Of a stretch of 64,000 nucleotides of DNA, positions 43,597-51,847 are shown piece after piece. The DNA is from Paenibacillus sp. LS1 (GTDB lineage Bacteria; Bacillota; Bacilli; Paenibacillales; Paenibacillaceae), in assembly GCF_026013365.1 (NCBI RefSeq), contig NZ_JAPDOE010000002.1, positions 186,001-250,000 of the forward strand, read 5' to 3'. Every line of letters begins with the position of its first letter. The stretch's first letter is position 1. The notes below the pieces were generated by a model that saw only the letters and a program-made list of their open reading frames with translations, had not been told where the DNA came from and made no database searches. The translations under genes and the position numbers were made by a program.

Positions 43597-45588
43597 ATGA
43601 ACACAAATCGTCCTGTTCAAATGGGCGTCGATTATTATCCAGAACACTGGGACCCTTCTCTATGGGAACAGGATGCCCGTTTAATGGCTGACAGCGGAGT
43701 CCGCATTGTACGAGTGGGTGAATTCGCCTGGAGCCGGATGGAGCCCACAGATGGACAATTTGAGTGGGGATGGCTCGATCAAGCGATCGAAACCTTGCAC
43801 CGTCATGGGCTGCAAATTGTGATCGGTACACCAACCATGACACCGCCGCGCTGGCTGACGGAAAAATGTCCTGATGTCCTGCCTGTGCTACCACATGGTC
43901 AACCGTATCATGAAGGCGTTCGGGGGCATCGTTGTTATAACAGTCCCAGCATGCGAACGTACAGCGCAAGAATTGTCCAGAAACTGACCGAGCGTTATGC
44001 TCAACATCCGGCAATTATCGGCTGGCAGACAGACAATGAATTCAGCTTCACGGATTGTCAGTGTGATGCTTGTGCGGATGCTTTTCGCGAATGGGTTCGT
44101 GCCCGCTATAACACCCTGGAGCAGATAAACCAAGCTTGGGGGACCGTGGTCTGGAGTGGCGAATATAGCGATTGGGAACAGGTTACGCCGCCGTATGGGG
44201 GCTCTTCGTTCCAGAATCCTTCATTCCTGCTGGACTACTCCCGCTTTCAGTCGGATTCCATTGTGGATTTTCAACATATTCAGGTCGAAATCATCCGCCG
44301 CAATTGTCCTAAGCATGTTGTCACACATAATTTTCACAGCTATCCGCAAAGGGCGGATCAGTATAAAGTCGGTCAGGAGCTGGATTTCGCTTCCTTTGAT
44401 TACTATCCGAACCCTTCACCGAACAAAACCGATACAGCGCCATACAGCGGCGCACTCTCTTTGGATCTGACACGCGGTATTAAGCGCCGTAATTTCTGGA
44501 TCATGGAGCAGCTGAGCGGCCCTCCGGGATGCTGGTTCCCGATGTGGCGTACGCCGCAGCCCGGCTTCCTGCGCGCTTACGCTTGGCAGACGATTGCTCG
44601 TGGGGCTGATGCGGTTGTGCATTTCCGCTGGCGGAGCGCTACTGTAGGCGCAGAACAGTTCTGGCATGGACTGATTGATCACAGCAATGTTCCGGGGCGA
44701 CGCTTCAAGGAGTTTCAACAGCTATGTACCGAAGTGAACCTGCTCAGTGAGCGCCTACAGGGCTCTACATTGCATAATGAAGTCGCGATCCTGCATTCGC
44801 ATGATCAATTGAACGCCCTTCGAATTCAGCCGCAAGCCGAAGGACTGGAATACTACGAAAATATGAAGGTATGGCATCGCGCCTTGACCAAATTGGGCAT
44901 CAGCACGGATGTTATACACACTTTGGAGCCACTGGATGGCTATAAAATCATCATTGCTCCGCATCTGTACCTGCTGGATGAGATTACAGCAGAGCGTCTG
45001 CAAGCTTTTGCAGCGGCCGGGGGCATCTTGATCTTAACCCATCGCACTGGTGTCAAGAACGACAATAATGTCTGTGTTATGGCTCCGCTCCCAGGTCTGT
45101 TGTCTGCCTGTAGTGGTGTGCGGGTTACTGAGTATGATCCTGTTGGCGGTGATACCGTTCAGATTCGTGATGAACAAGGCCGTCTCTATACCGCTTCCCA
45201 ATGGGTGGATGTATTGGAACTGGACACGGCGCAGCCGGTCGCTGTATATGCGGATCACTTTTTTGCTGAAAGCGCTGCTGTCACTAGAAATGACTGGGGT
45301 AAAGGTGTGGTCTATTATGTGGCAACCCAGCCGGAAGAAGCGTATTTGAGCCAGTTATTGCAAGACATCGCAGAAGGCTGCAACCTTTCCGGAATTCAGT
45401 CTTTGCCAGATGGTGTACAGGTGACGACCCGCTCGGGACCAAATGGAACGTTCCGTTTTATTCTGAATCTGAGCCCAGAACCTGCATTCATTGAATTAGA
45501 TGCTTCATACACCAGTGCACTGGACGGGAAACCTAAAGGCCCTCAGCTGAAACTGGACGGTTATTCAATTGAAATTTTAGAGGTTTAA
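43597..45588 (+). CDS. Beta-galactosidase, glycoside hydrolase family 42
   Basis: A 663-residue GH42 enzyme that removes terminal galactose from short oligosaccharides inside the cell. The N-terminal GVDYYPEHWDPSLWEQDARL is characteristic. The acid/base Glu148 lies in GWQTDNEFSF and the nucleophile Glu304 in WIMEQLSGPPGCW. The zinc-binding Cys cluster is seen as DCQCDACADAF. After the barrel come the trimerisation domain and a small beta domain. No signal peptide. AAAGGAG precedes the ATG. Confidence 0.95.
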   Translation: MNTNRPVQMGVDYYPEHWDPSLWEQDARLMADSGVRIVRVGEFAWSRMEPTDGQFEWGWLDQAIETLHRHGLQIVIGTPTMTPPRWLTEKCPDVLPVLPHGQPYHEGVRGHRCYNSPSMRTYSARIVQKLTERYAQHPAIIGWQTDNEFSFTDCQCDACADAFREWVRARYNTLEQINQAWGTVVWSGEYSDWEQVTPPYGGSSFQNPSFLLDYSRFQSDSIVDFQHIQVEIIRRNCPKHVVTHNFHSYPQRADQYKVGQELDFASFDYYPNPSPNKTDTAPYSGALSLDLTRGIKRRNFWIMEQLSGPPGCWFPMWRTPQPGFLRAYAWQTIARGADAVVHFRWRSATVGAEQFWHGLIDHSNVPGRRFKEFQQLCTEVNLLSERLQGSTLHNEVAILHSHDQLNALRIQPQAEGLEYYENMKVWHRALTKLGISTDVIHTLEPLDGYKIIIAPHLYLLDEITAERLQAFAAAGGILILTHRTGVKNDNNVCVMAPLPGLLSACSGVRVTEYDPVGGDTVQIRDEQGRLYTASQWVDVLELDTAQPVAVYADHFFAESAAVTRNDWGKGVVYYVATQPEEAYLSQLLQDIAEGCNLSGIQSLPDGVQVTTRSGPNGTFRFILNLSPEPAFIELDASYTSALDGKPKGPQLKLDGYSIEILEV

Positions 45589-45632
45589 TAACGAAAAGCA
45601 TTCCAATCAGGATATATGGTTTCAAAAAAAGG

Positions 45633-45672
45633 AAAAAGGCCCGTTGTGCATTTGAAATGCATTCGGGCCTTT
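45633..45672. terminator. Bidirectional terminator
   Basis: AAAGGCCCG pairs perfectly with CGGGCCTTT, with an inner TGCATTT/AAATGCA stem, between convergent genes. Confidence 0.85.
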
Positions 45673-45697
45673 AACTGTGGGCGGGAACCGCCATTCC

Positions 45698-46651
45698 TTA
45701 TTTAGACGGTGTATTAAGTTCAATAATCCATTCAGCCAGATCCTGTGTCTGTTTCAACAAGGCGATGGGGTCACGGAACCAGGATTGTTCTTCTGTCCAT
45801 ATGTACACTTTGCCACTTTTAATAGCAGGCAATGAACCCCAGACCGGATCTGCCTGAAGGTCTTTTAGTTGAGAGTTACTGGTCAGCACGATGTAATCTC
45901 CGGCATACTTCGAAAGTAGTTCTATGGAGAATTCATGATAGGCGCCCTGCATCAACTCGGCTGGAATGTTCTTTGGTGCTTGCAATCCAAGCAATTCATA
46001 GATGTTACGTCCTCCCCGGCCCGACTGATTGCCAAAAATGAAGACTTGGCGATCATATTCCTGCATAACGGAGAATGTAGCGTCAGCTGGAACAACGCTT
46101 TGCACCTCCTGCTTGATTTTGGCAATCTCCTGATCGAAATCAGACAGCCACTTCTCTGCTTCCGCTTCTTTGCCAAGGACTTTCCCGAAATAGTTCACTT
46201 CGTCCTTCAGGGCTGGGAAAGTGATGGATGCGATCGAAACGGTTGGCGCAATCTTGCTGTATTTCTCATAAGCGGCCTTGTCTGGATTCAATGTAATAAT
46301 GAGATCCGGTTCCAGTTCCATCAATTGTTCAACGGAATCCCCTATCGTTTCAAGACCATCCATGTGACCTTCCAGATAAGGACTGTTCATTAGAAATTGC
46401 CCTCCACCAATCGGTTTGACACCAAGGGCAAGCACCGTTCCCAGATAATCTATGGCAGCAACTCGCTCCGGATGTGCAGGAATTTCTACTTCACCAAAGG
46501 TTGTATTCACCATTTGGGTTTCTACGACTGCCGGTTGTTCGGGTTCAACCACAACTTCGGATGTTTCTGCCCCCTGCTGGGCTGTTCCACAAGCACTCAA
46601 TGTGAGTACAAGCGCAAGCGACATGATCGCTGATTTAAAATGGTTAAACAT
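45698..46651 (-). CDS. Iron-siderophore-binding lipoprotein, internal start in the larger ORF
   Basis: From the internal ATG 46651 a complete 317-residue FecB/FhuD-type lipoprotein can be made. MFNHFKSAIMSLALVLTLSAC is a full signal peptide with a lipobox. GATGAGGAA lies upstream as a ribosome binding site and a perfect Fur box at 46677-46691. Binding-fold blocks include VEIPAHPERVAAIDYLGTVL, LMELEPDLIITL and the C-terminal SGKVYIWTEEQSWF. It would bind ferric siderophore outside the membrane. It is in the same frame as the AraC gene upstream, with no stop codon between them. Confidence 0.88.
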   Translation of the reverse strand: MFNHFKSAIMSLALVLTLSACGTAQQGAETSEVVVEPEQPAVVETQMVNTTFGEVEIPAHPERVAAIDYLGTVLALGVKPIGGGQFLMNSPYLEGHMDGLETIGDSVEQLMELEPDLIITLNPDKAAYEKYSKIAPTVSIASITFPALKDEVNYFGKVLGKEAEAEKWLSDFDQEIAKIKQEVQSVVPADATFSVMQEYDRQVFIFGNQSGRGGRNIYELLGLQAPKNIPAELMQGAYHEFSIELLSKYAGDYIVLTSNSQLKDLQADPVWGSLPAIKSGKVYIWTEEQSWFRDPIALLKQTQDLAEWIIELNTPSK

Positions 46652-47608
46652 GTTGATTTCCTCATCTCCCATATATTGATAATGATTATCATCATCAATT
46701 AAAGGATAACGTTCCTCTCCCTCTGTTACAATGGATTCATTTGTTGCATTTAATGTACTTTTCGAAACTGATTTCGAGTTTGCTTGCTGCTTCAACCGAT
46801 ATTGTCCCGGTGTGATCCCGGTCTCTTTTTTAAATATACGATTGAAATAGAACGGGTCCATATAGCCCACATACGCAGCAATCTCCTGTAATGAAGCTTC
46901 CGTGGATGTAAGCAGACTCCTTGCCTCACCCATTCGTAACCGAATCACATATTCTGTCGGTGTACATCCCGTCTGTTCCTTGAATTTGCGTGATAGATAT
47001 TGTGGACTGTAACTCAAGGACTGGGCAAGTGAATCCAGCGAGATCGCTTCCCGGTAATGAGCTTTGATATATCGCAAAACCTGATCGGTAAGCGAAGGCT
47101 GCTGAACTTCGTTAAGCATGCGACTCCGCTGTAACAATACAAGCTGTACCAGTTGAAAGAAGTACACTTTGACCTGAATTTTGCCCACTTGCTCCTGCCC
47201 TGACCAGCATTCATGTATATCCCGCACAAGCTCACGTAGCTCAAGTGCATGATCCGGCGCTGTCGCCCAGGACTCTTCAAACGGATTACGCTGGTTCAGC
47301 ATCATTCGGTACTCTACCAGCACATTGGAGGGCAAGGTTGATTTGTACAAAATCAGATGTACCTCCGTAGCCCCGGTCGCTTCAAGTGTCAGACGTCTTC
47401 CTTTTCCCCCGTGCAGCAGCAAGAACTGGCTTGTAGACCACACCTCTTCATCCATCCACACCTGCCCTCTGCCTTGAACGTACACAAATGCACTTGTCGG
47501 TAACACATAATTACGTATGAACTCATTTGTTGCCAGTGATATAAGACGCACATCAAGCACGCGAACCTGAACCTGATCCCACAGCTTGATGTCATTCTGA
47601 ATTCCCAT
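45698..47608 (-). CDS. AraC regulator in one open frame with the siderophore-binding lipoprotein
   Basis: A continuous 636-codon frame from ATG 47608 (GGAAAGGGAG upstream). Residues 1-180 form a sensor domain and about 185-285 an AraC domain (ISLDSLAQSLSYSPQYLSRK, IAAYVGYMDPFYFNRIFK, GITPGQYRL). About 35 residues of linker follow, then the lipoprotein signal peptide and binding protein. The linker is encoded by DNA holding a Fur box. If translated whole, AraC would face the cytoplasm and the binding domain the outside. Alternatively one indel removed the AraC stop: both other frames have stops at about 46706-46711. An ATG at 47692 sits next to the upstream Fur box and is rejected. Confidence 0.75.
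   Translation of the reverse strand: MGIQNDIKLWDQVQVRVLDVRLISLATNEFIRNYVLPTSAFVYVQGRGQVWMDEEVWSTSQFLLLHGGKGRRLTLEATGATEVHLILYKSTLPSNVLVEYRMMLNQRNPFEESWATAPDHALELRELVRDIHECWSGQEQVGKIQVKVYFFQLVQLVLLQRSRMLNEVQQPSLTDQVLRYIKAHYREAISLDSLAQSLSYSPQYLSRKFKEQTGCTPTEYVIRLRMGEARSLLTSTEASLQEIAAYVGYMDPFYFNRIFKKETGITPGQYRLKQQANSKSVSKSTLNATNESIVTEGEERYPLIDDDNHYQYMGDEEINMFNHFKSAIMSLALVLTLSACGTAQQGAETSEVVVEPEQPAVVETQMVNTTFGEVEIPAHPERVAAIDYLGTVLALGVKPIGGGQFLMNSPYLEGHMDGLETIGDSVEQLMELEPDLIITLNPDKAAYEKYSKIAPTVSIASITFPALKDEVNYFGKVLGKEAEAEKWLSDFDQEIAKIKQEVQSVVPADATFSVMQEYDRQVFIFGNQSGRGGRNIYELLGLQAPKNIPAELMQGAYHEFSIELLSKYAGDYIVLTSNSQLKDLQADPVWGSLPAIKSGKVYIWTEEQSWFRDPIALLKQTQDLAEWIIELNTPSK
46677..46691. promoter_or_regulatory. 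Perfect Fur box inside the open frame
   Basis: TGATAATGATTATCA is an exact 7-1-7 Fur palindrome, 25 bases upstream of the lipoprotein's own start at 46651 and within the AraC-lipoprotein frame. Confidence 0.85.
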
Positions 47609-47671
47609 ATAGACTCCCTTTCCTAAGCAATCCAACACACACAATATCCTACATTGCGAAAAAAACCACCT

Positions 47672-47696
47672 ATAATTGATAATGATTATCAATTAT
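47672..47696. promoter_or_regulatory. Perfect extended Fur box upstream of the AraC gene
   Basis: TGATAATGATTATCA (47677-47691) is the centre of a perfect 25-base palindrome extended by ATAAT on the left and ATTAT on the right. It precedes the AraC start at 47608. Confidence 0.88.
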
Positions 47697-47762
47697 AGCA
47701 ATGATGAAGCTATCTTTGAAGTCCGCTTCTGTTTTGCTTTAATTTGTTTGGATGGATGTCCA

Positions 47763-47806
47763 AAATAAAAACGGTCGAAATCCCTCATCGAGAGATCTCA
47801 ACCGTT
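47763..47806 (-). terminator. Terminator of the beta-mannosidase gene
   Basis: AACGGT pairs with ACCGTT, with further inner pairing; on the minus strand TTTTTATTTTG follows. Confidence 0.75.
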
Positions 47807-47822
47807 GTGATGTTAAGCCTTA

Positions 47823-50369
47823 TTACAGTTTGATAAAGTCAGCCATGGAACGAACCTGAATGAGTCCTGTATTGGAAACCGCATCGGCAGATTGCAGCCC
47901 TTCTCTGGAAGTGAACCGTACCTTCACCGGAATGCCCGGAATGAGATCGAAGAAGTTGTCCGAGAATACGCCTTCCGCTTCAGAGGAAATCCATACTTGT
48001 TTGGCAAGCACATCACTTTCCAGTTGAAGATATTTGCCATCATTTTGGGTAAGTTCAGTTACTTTAATTTGTGCAAGCTGCAATGCAAGATCTTTGGATG
48101 GTGCAAAATAATGCTCCTGCACAATGTCCGCTGCTCCATTCTGCTTGAGATCAATTCGCAGCAGCGTTGATGCTGCATCATGTCCTTCAAGCCATTCAGC
48201 CTGGCTGAGTGACAACACCTGTTGACCCGAGTTGGAAGCCACTGTTACTTCACGCTCTTCTTCACGATACACCGTGCCATCGAATCCAATCAGACGAACC
48301 TGCAATTGACCTTTCACCGGCTCAAGCTGATCGGAGATGACATAAATATCTGTTGCATCGCCCTTGGTTCCGTCTACGGATACGAGTACATCGCTGAAGC
48401 TGCGTTTCGCATAATATTGCAATGCTTTCCAACGACCAAGGTAGTCCATACCGGCCCATGAAGCCACCGGCCAACAGTCATTCATTTGCCAGTAAAGCGT
48501 ACCCATACAGAATGGTTTGCGGCGACGGTGCGCTTCAATCGCTGTCTTCATCGCTTCCGCCTGAAGCACCTGACTCATATACAGGAACGATGGGAAGTCC
48601 TTCGATTCATGCATGTACATATCCATGTACTGCTTGATCAGACGATTACCTGCCCCGTTCTTCTGATGCGCAAGCATGACTTCCGATTCCAGAGCCAGAT
48701 CCTCTTCTTCCGCGTAAGTCCGGACTGACTTGTACTCCGGGAAAGACTGGAAGCCGTATTCACTCATGAAACGACCGACATGCACGTTGTAATTTTCAAA
48801 CGGTTCTACATTGTGCCACACACCCCAGTAGTGGATGTCGCCTTCGGCTGTGGACGGGTGTGCATGCTGCTTCTCATCCCCTGTCAGTGATACAAGTGGT
48901 GAAGAAGGCCAGTAATCCACACCTGGAGCATACGCTTCAACCACTTCTGGCAGCAGATCATGGAAGATGGCTTCGTAATCGGCCCAGATGCTTTCACGCT
49001 GCTCGAAAGTAAATTCCTTCTTCCAGCCCCAGCCACCATTTTCAACATAGTGAGCCCAAGCCGAATCAATCTCGTTGTTCCCACACCAGAGTGCAATACT
49101 TGGATGATTGCGCAGACGTTTCACATTATCGATGGCTTCATGTCTCACACTGTTCAGGAACGCTTCGTCTCCCGGGTACATGCTACATGCAAACATGAAG
49201 TCTTGCCATACCAGAATTCCGTATTCATCACACAGTTCGTAGAACACATCCTGCTCATAGATCCCGCCACCCCACACACGAAGCATGTTCATATTGGACT
49301 CGGCAGCAGATACAATCTCATGTCGATAACGTTCACGAGTTATTTCAGTGATGAAGCTATCGTTCGGAATGTGGTTGGCCCCTTTGGCAAAGACCGCAAC
49401 GCCGTTTAGTTCAAAATAAAAGGATGCTCCCGCTTCATCTTTGTCACGTACCAAGCGAATGGAACGAAGTCCTGTCTTCACTGTAGATTCAGCCACAGCC
49501 CGTTCACCTTGAAGCACTTCGGCAAGGAAAGTATACAGATGTGGGTCACCAAGCCCTCGGCTCCACCACAGTTTCGGTTCATTAATGGAGATTGCAATCT
49601 CCACCGTCTGAGCTCCCGGCTGCAGCGATACTGCTCTTTCCCATCTTTGACCATCTGCGCCAATACGAATGACCGTATCTACCGCTTGTGATGTCTCTAC
49701 TTCTACAACAGCCGTTAATGAAGCCGAGTTTGCGCTCACTTCATTTTGCTGGATGTACACATCATTGATTCGCACCTGTGTCCAACCTTCAAGACGTGCT
49801 TCACGCCAGATACCACTGGTTACAAAACGTGGACCCCAGTCCCAGCCATAGTGATATGGAGCTTTACGTGCAAAGATACTTACTCTCTTATCGCCAAGTC
49901 CGCCAACATCGGACTGATCATTGGATGCCGGCAATGCATATCCGAGCTTCTCCAGCTTCGGCAGGTCTTCCTGAATCGGAGACCGAAAACGTATTCGGAG
50001 AATGTTGCCGTTCCCCTTTAATACGGCCTTCACATCCGCCTTCCATACCCGGAACATGTTATCTGCTGATAACACATGCACATCATTCACATACACTTCA
50101 GCATATGTATCCAAGCCATCAAACACCAGTTCCAGATGTTCCTGAGAGAACAGCGCTTCGGCAACGTCAAATTCCGTCTGATATTCCCAATCTATCTTAT
50201 CAATCCATTGTACTTCCTTCTCGTTCGTTCCATAAAAAGGATCCGGAATCTTGCCCAGTTTCAGCAAATCTGTATGCACACAGCCGGGCACCTGAGCCGG
50301 CATCCACTCTTGATCTTCGCAAGCCTTGAACGTCCAATTCTGAAAAACCTGTGATTGTATTGTGCTCAT
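47823..50369 (-). CDS. Beta-mannosidase, glycoside hydrolase family 2
   Basis: An 848-residue GH2 enzyme that releases mannose from beta-mannosides. The N-terminal jelly-roll starts QNWTFKACEDQEWMPAQVPG with the VHTDLL motif typical of mannosidases. KGANHIPNDSFITEITRERY opens the barrel, the acid/base Glu433 is in ALWCGNNEID and the nucleophile Glu537 in FMSEYGFQSFPE. The C-terminal beta domains are complete. No signal peptide, so intracellular. ATG 50369 has GGAGG upstream. The LacI gene lies upstream on the same strand, and operator-like repeats precede the start. Confidence 0.94.
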   Translation of the reverse strand: MSTIQSQVFQNWTFKACEDQEWMPAQVPGCVHTDLLKLGKIPDPFYGTNEKEVQWIDKIDWEYQTEFDVAEALFSQEHLELVFDGLDTYAEVYVNDVHVLSADNMFRVWKADVKAVLKGNGNILRIRFRSPIQEDLPKLEKLGYALPASNDQSDVGGLGDKRVSIFARKAPYHYGWDWGPRFVTSGIWREARLEGWTQVRINDVYIQQNEVSANSASLTAVVEVETSQAVDTVIRIGADGQRWERAVSLQPGAQTVEIAISINEPKLWWSRGLGDPHLYTFLAEVLQGERAVAESTVKTGLRSIRLVRDKDEAGASFYFELNGVAVFAKGANHIPNDSFITEITRERYRHEIVSAAESNMNMLRVWGGGIYEQDVFYELCDEYGILVWQDFMFACSMYPGDEAFLNSVRHEAIDNVKRLRNHPSIALWCGNNEIDSAWAHYVENGGWGWKKEFTFEQRESIWADYEAIFHDLLPEVVEAYAPGVDYWPSSPLVSLTGDEKQHAHPSTAEGDIHYWGVWHNVEPFENYNVHVGRFMSEYGFQSFPEYKSVRTYAEEEDLALESEVMLAHQKNGAGNRLIKQYMDMYMHESKDFPSFLYMSQVLQAEAMKTAIEAHRRRKPFCMGTLYWQMNDCWPVASWAGMDYLGRWKALQYYAKRSFSDVLVSVDGTKGDATDIYVISDQLEPVKGQLQVRLIGFDGTVYREEEREVTVASNSGQQVLSLSQAEWLEGHDAASTLLRIDLKQNGAADIVQEHYFAPSKDLALQLAQIKVTELTQNDGKYLQLESDVLAKQVWISSEAEGVFSDNFFDLIPGIPVKVRFTSREGLQSADAVSNTGLIQVRSMADFIKL

Positions 50370-50404
50370 GACAGCCTCCATTGTTGTTAGAGTTGGTAAA
50401 CATT

Positions 50405-50454
50405 ATTTTGTTAGGTTTTGTTATTGTAAAAACAAATAACTTACAAAACAAAAT
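50405..50454. promoter_or_regulatory. Operator-like inverted repeat before beta-mannosidase
   Basis: ATTTTGTT (50405-50412) and ACAAAACAAAAT (50443-50454) form an imperfect palindrome, with inner TTTTGTTATTG and AACAAATAAC. The same AACAAAA motif recurs upstream of the LacI gene. Confidence 0.45.
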
Positions 50455-50521
50455 TAACACGATATGCTTCTCGTAGTCAATCTGTTTTGTAATTTAATTT
50501 GTTAAATGGTTTCTGCATACC

Positions 50522-50557
50522 AAAAAGACATGAAGCTCTAACCTCTCCATGTCTTTT
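50522..50557 (-). terminator. Terminator of the LacI gene
   Basis: AAAAGACATG pairs perfectly with CATGTCTTTT across 15 bases; on the minus strand it ends in TTTTTGG. Confidence 0.8.
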
Positions 50558-50616
50558 ACCTGATTTCATTTACCCGTATGTTCAATGTTAAAATGATCCC
50601 ATAAGTTCATATCCTA

Positions 50617-51648
50617 TTATTCTATACTGGCGTTATATTCATCGCGAATAATTAATTCCGAATAGATCAGCTTGCGTTCATAAGGTTCATCCAGATGTTT
50701 AATCCGCCACAAAAGTTGATCTACCGCTCTCGTGCCCAGATTCTCTTTGTTAATATGTACGGAAGCAAGAATGGGTTCATCCGTCTGCGTATTATCAAAC
50801 CCGGTTACGGCACAGCGTTCAGGTACCTGAATACCTCGACTTCGAAGTGCTTCAAGGACAATAACAGCCGTATGATCATTCGCACATACGATGACTTCGG
50901 GGATGTCCTCCAGCTTCATTTCGGCAATCGATTTCCGCATCTGATCATACTCCGTTTCCAACAGGCCTGCTTGCTGTTCCCCCTCCAATTGCTTCTCTTC
51001 TAGCATCATACGATATCCAAGCCAGCGTTCTCGAAAACTTGCCGCATCGGGCAGTTGCCCGGCAAACTGGAACCTTTTGTAGCCTTTACCAACGAGCATG
51101 AGAACCAATTCTTTCATACATTTCATATTGTCCGTAAAAATCGAATCTGCGTATACGGCCGGGTCTTCATGGTCCACCATCACAAGCGGAATACCCAACC
51201 TGTATATCTCCAGCAATACCGATGTCGAGATGGTACCCACGGTAATGACTCCACTGATTGCTTCCGGATTAAGGACCGAGAACATCCGATCTGAAGAGGG
51301 TTCCGTTAACGTTAAAATATCTAAACCCTTCTCATTAAGCCTCTCCGAAATGCCATCGAACACTGGCCCCCAATACAAGGATGATCGATTCTGAGAACGA
51401 ATGTTAGGAAACAAAATCAATACAGTACCTTGTCGCTCCGCTTCTGGCTTCATCTCGGATGACATCTGTATCTCCCCCGGATAACGCTTCGGTTCGGTTC
51501 TGAAATAACCGAGCTGCCCCGCCGTTCTGACAATCATCTCGCGTGTATGCTCACTTACACCAGGCTTGCCCGTCAGCGCACGGGAAACTGCGAATTTGGA
51601 CACCCCCGCAGCATCCGCAATTTGCTGCATCGTTACTCTTTTGGCCAT
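50617..51648 (-). CDS. LacI family transcriptional repressor
   Basis: A 343-residue repressor. The N-terminal helix-turn-helix and hinge read VTMQQIADAAGVSKFAVSRA and LTGKPGVSEHTREMIVRTA. The ligand domain has GTVLILFPNIRSQNRSS, IPLVMVDHEDP, VIVCANDHTAVIVLEALRSR and VTGFDNTQTDEPILASVHIN. ATG 51648 starts MAKRVTMQQ as in most LacI proteins; the longer reading from 51678 adds a basic tail without support. It probably represses the downstream beta-mannosidase gene and itself. Confidence 0.92.
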   Translation of the reverse strand: MAKRVTMQQIADAAGVSKFAVSRALTGKPGVSEHTREMIVRTAGQLGYFRTEPKRYPGEIQMSSEMKPEAERQGTVLILFPNIRSQNRSSLYWGPVFDGISERLNEKGLDILTLTEPSSDRMFSVLNPEAISGVITVGTISTSVLLEIYRLGIPLVMVDHEDPAVYADSIFTDNMKCMKELVLMLVGKGYKRFQFAGQLPDAASFRERWLGYRMMLEEKQLEGEQQAGLLETEYDQMRKSIAEMKLEDIPEVIVCANDHTAVIVLEALRSRGIQVPERCAVTGFDNTQTDEPILASVHINKENLGTRAVDQLLWRIKHLDEPYERKLIYSELIIRDEYNASIE

Positions 51649-51691
51649 CCTACTCACCCGTTTTTTCTGATTTTCCATTCAGTTTAGCATA

Positions 51692-51745
51692 AAAAACAAA
51701 ATTCAACAAAACAAGGTTATGTTATTATTTTTTTGTTAGGTATTT
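51692..51745. promoter_or_regulatory. AACAAAA-rich region upstream of the LacI gene
   Basis: Two AACAAAA motifs face TTTTTGTTAGG, and the TTTTGTTAGG motif is shared with 50406-50415 upstream of beta-mannosidase. Candidate autoregulatory operator. Confidence 0.4.
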
Positions 51746-51788
51746 ATTCATCTGTTATATAAGTGCTTCAACATAATTCAACATAACC

Positions 51789-51839
51789 AAAAAAAGGCCC
51801 TCTCCCCACCTTCCATAGAAGATGACGAAAGGACCTTTG
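51789..51839 (-). terminator. Terminator of the EamA gene
   Basis: AAAGGCCC and GGACCTTT close an imperfect stem; on the minus strand a run of seven T follows. Confidence 0.7.
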
Positions 51840-51847
51840 TCCCTTAC

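Noticed and set aside
47609-47692. Upstream ATG for the AraC-lipoprotein frame
   Set aside because: The ATG at 47692 overlaps the Fur palindrome, which must lie in or before the promoter; ATG 47608 has the ribosome binding site.
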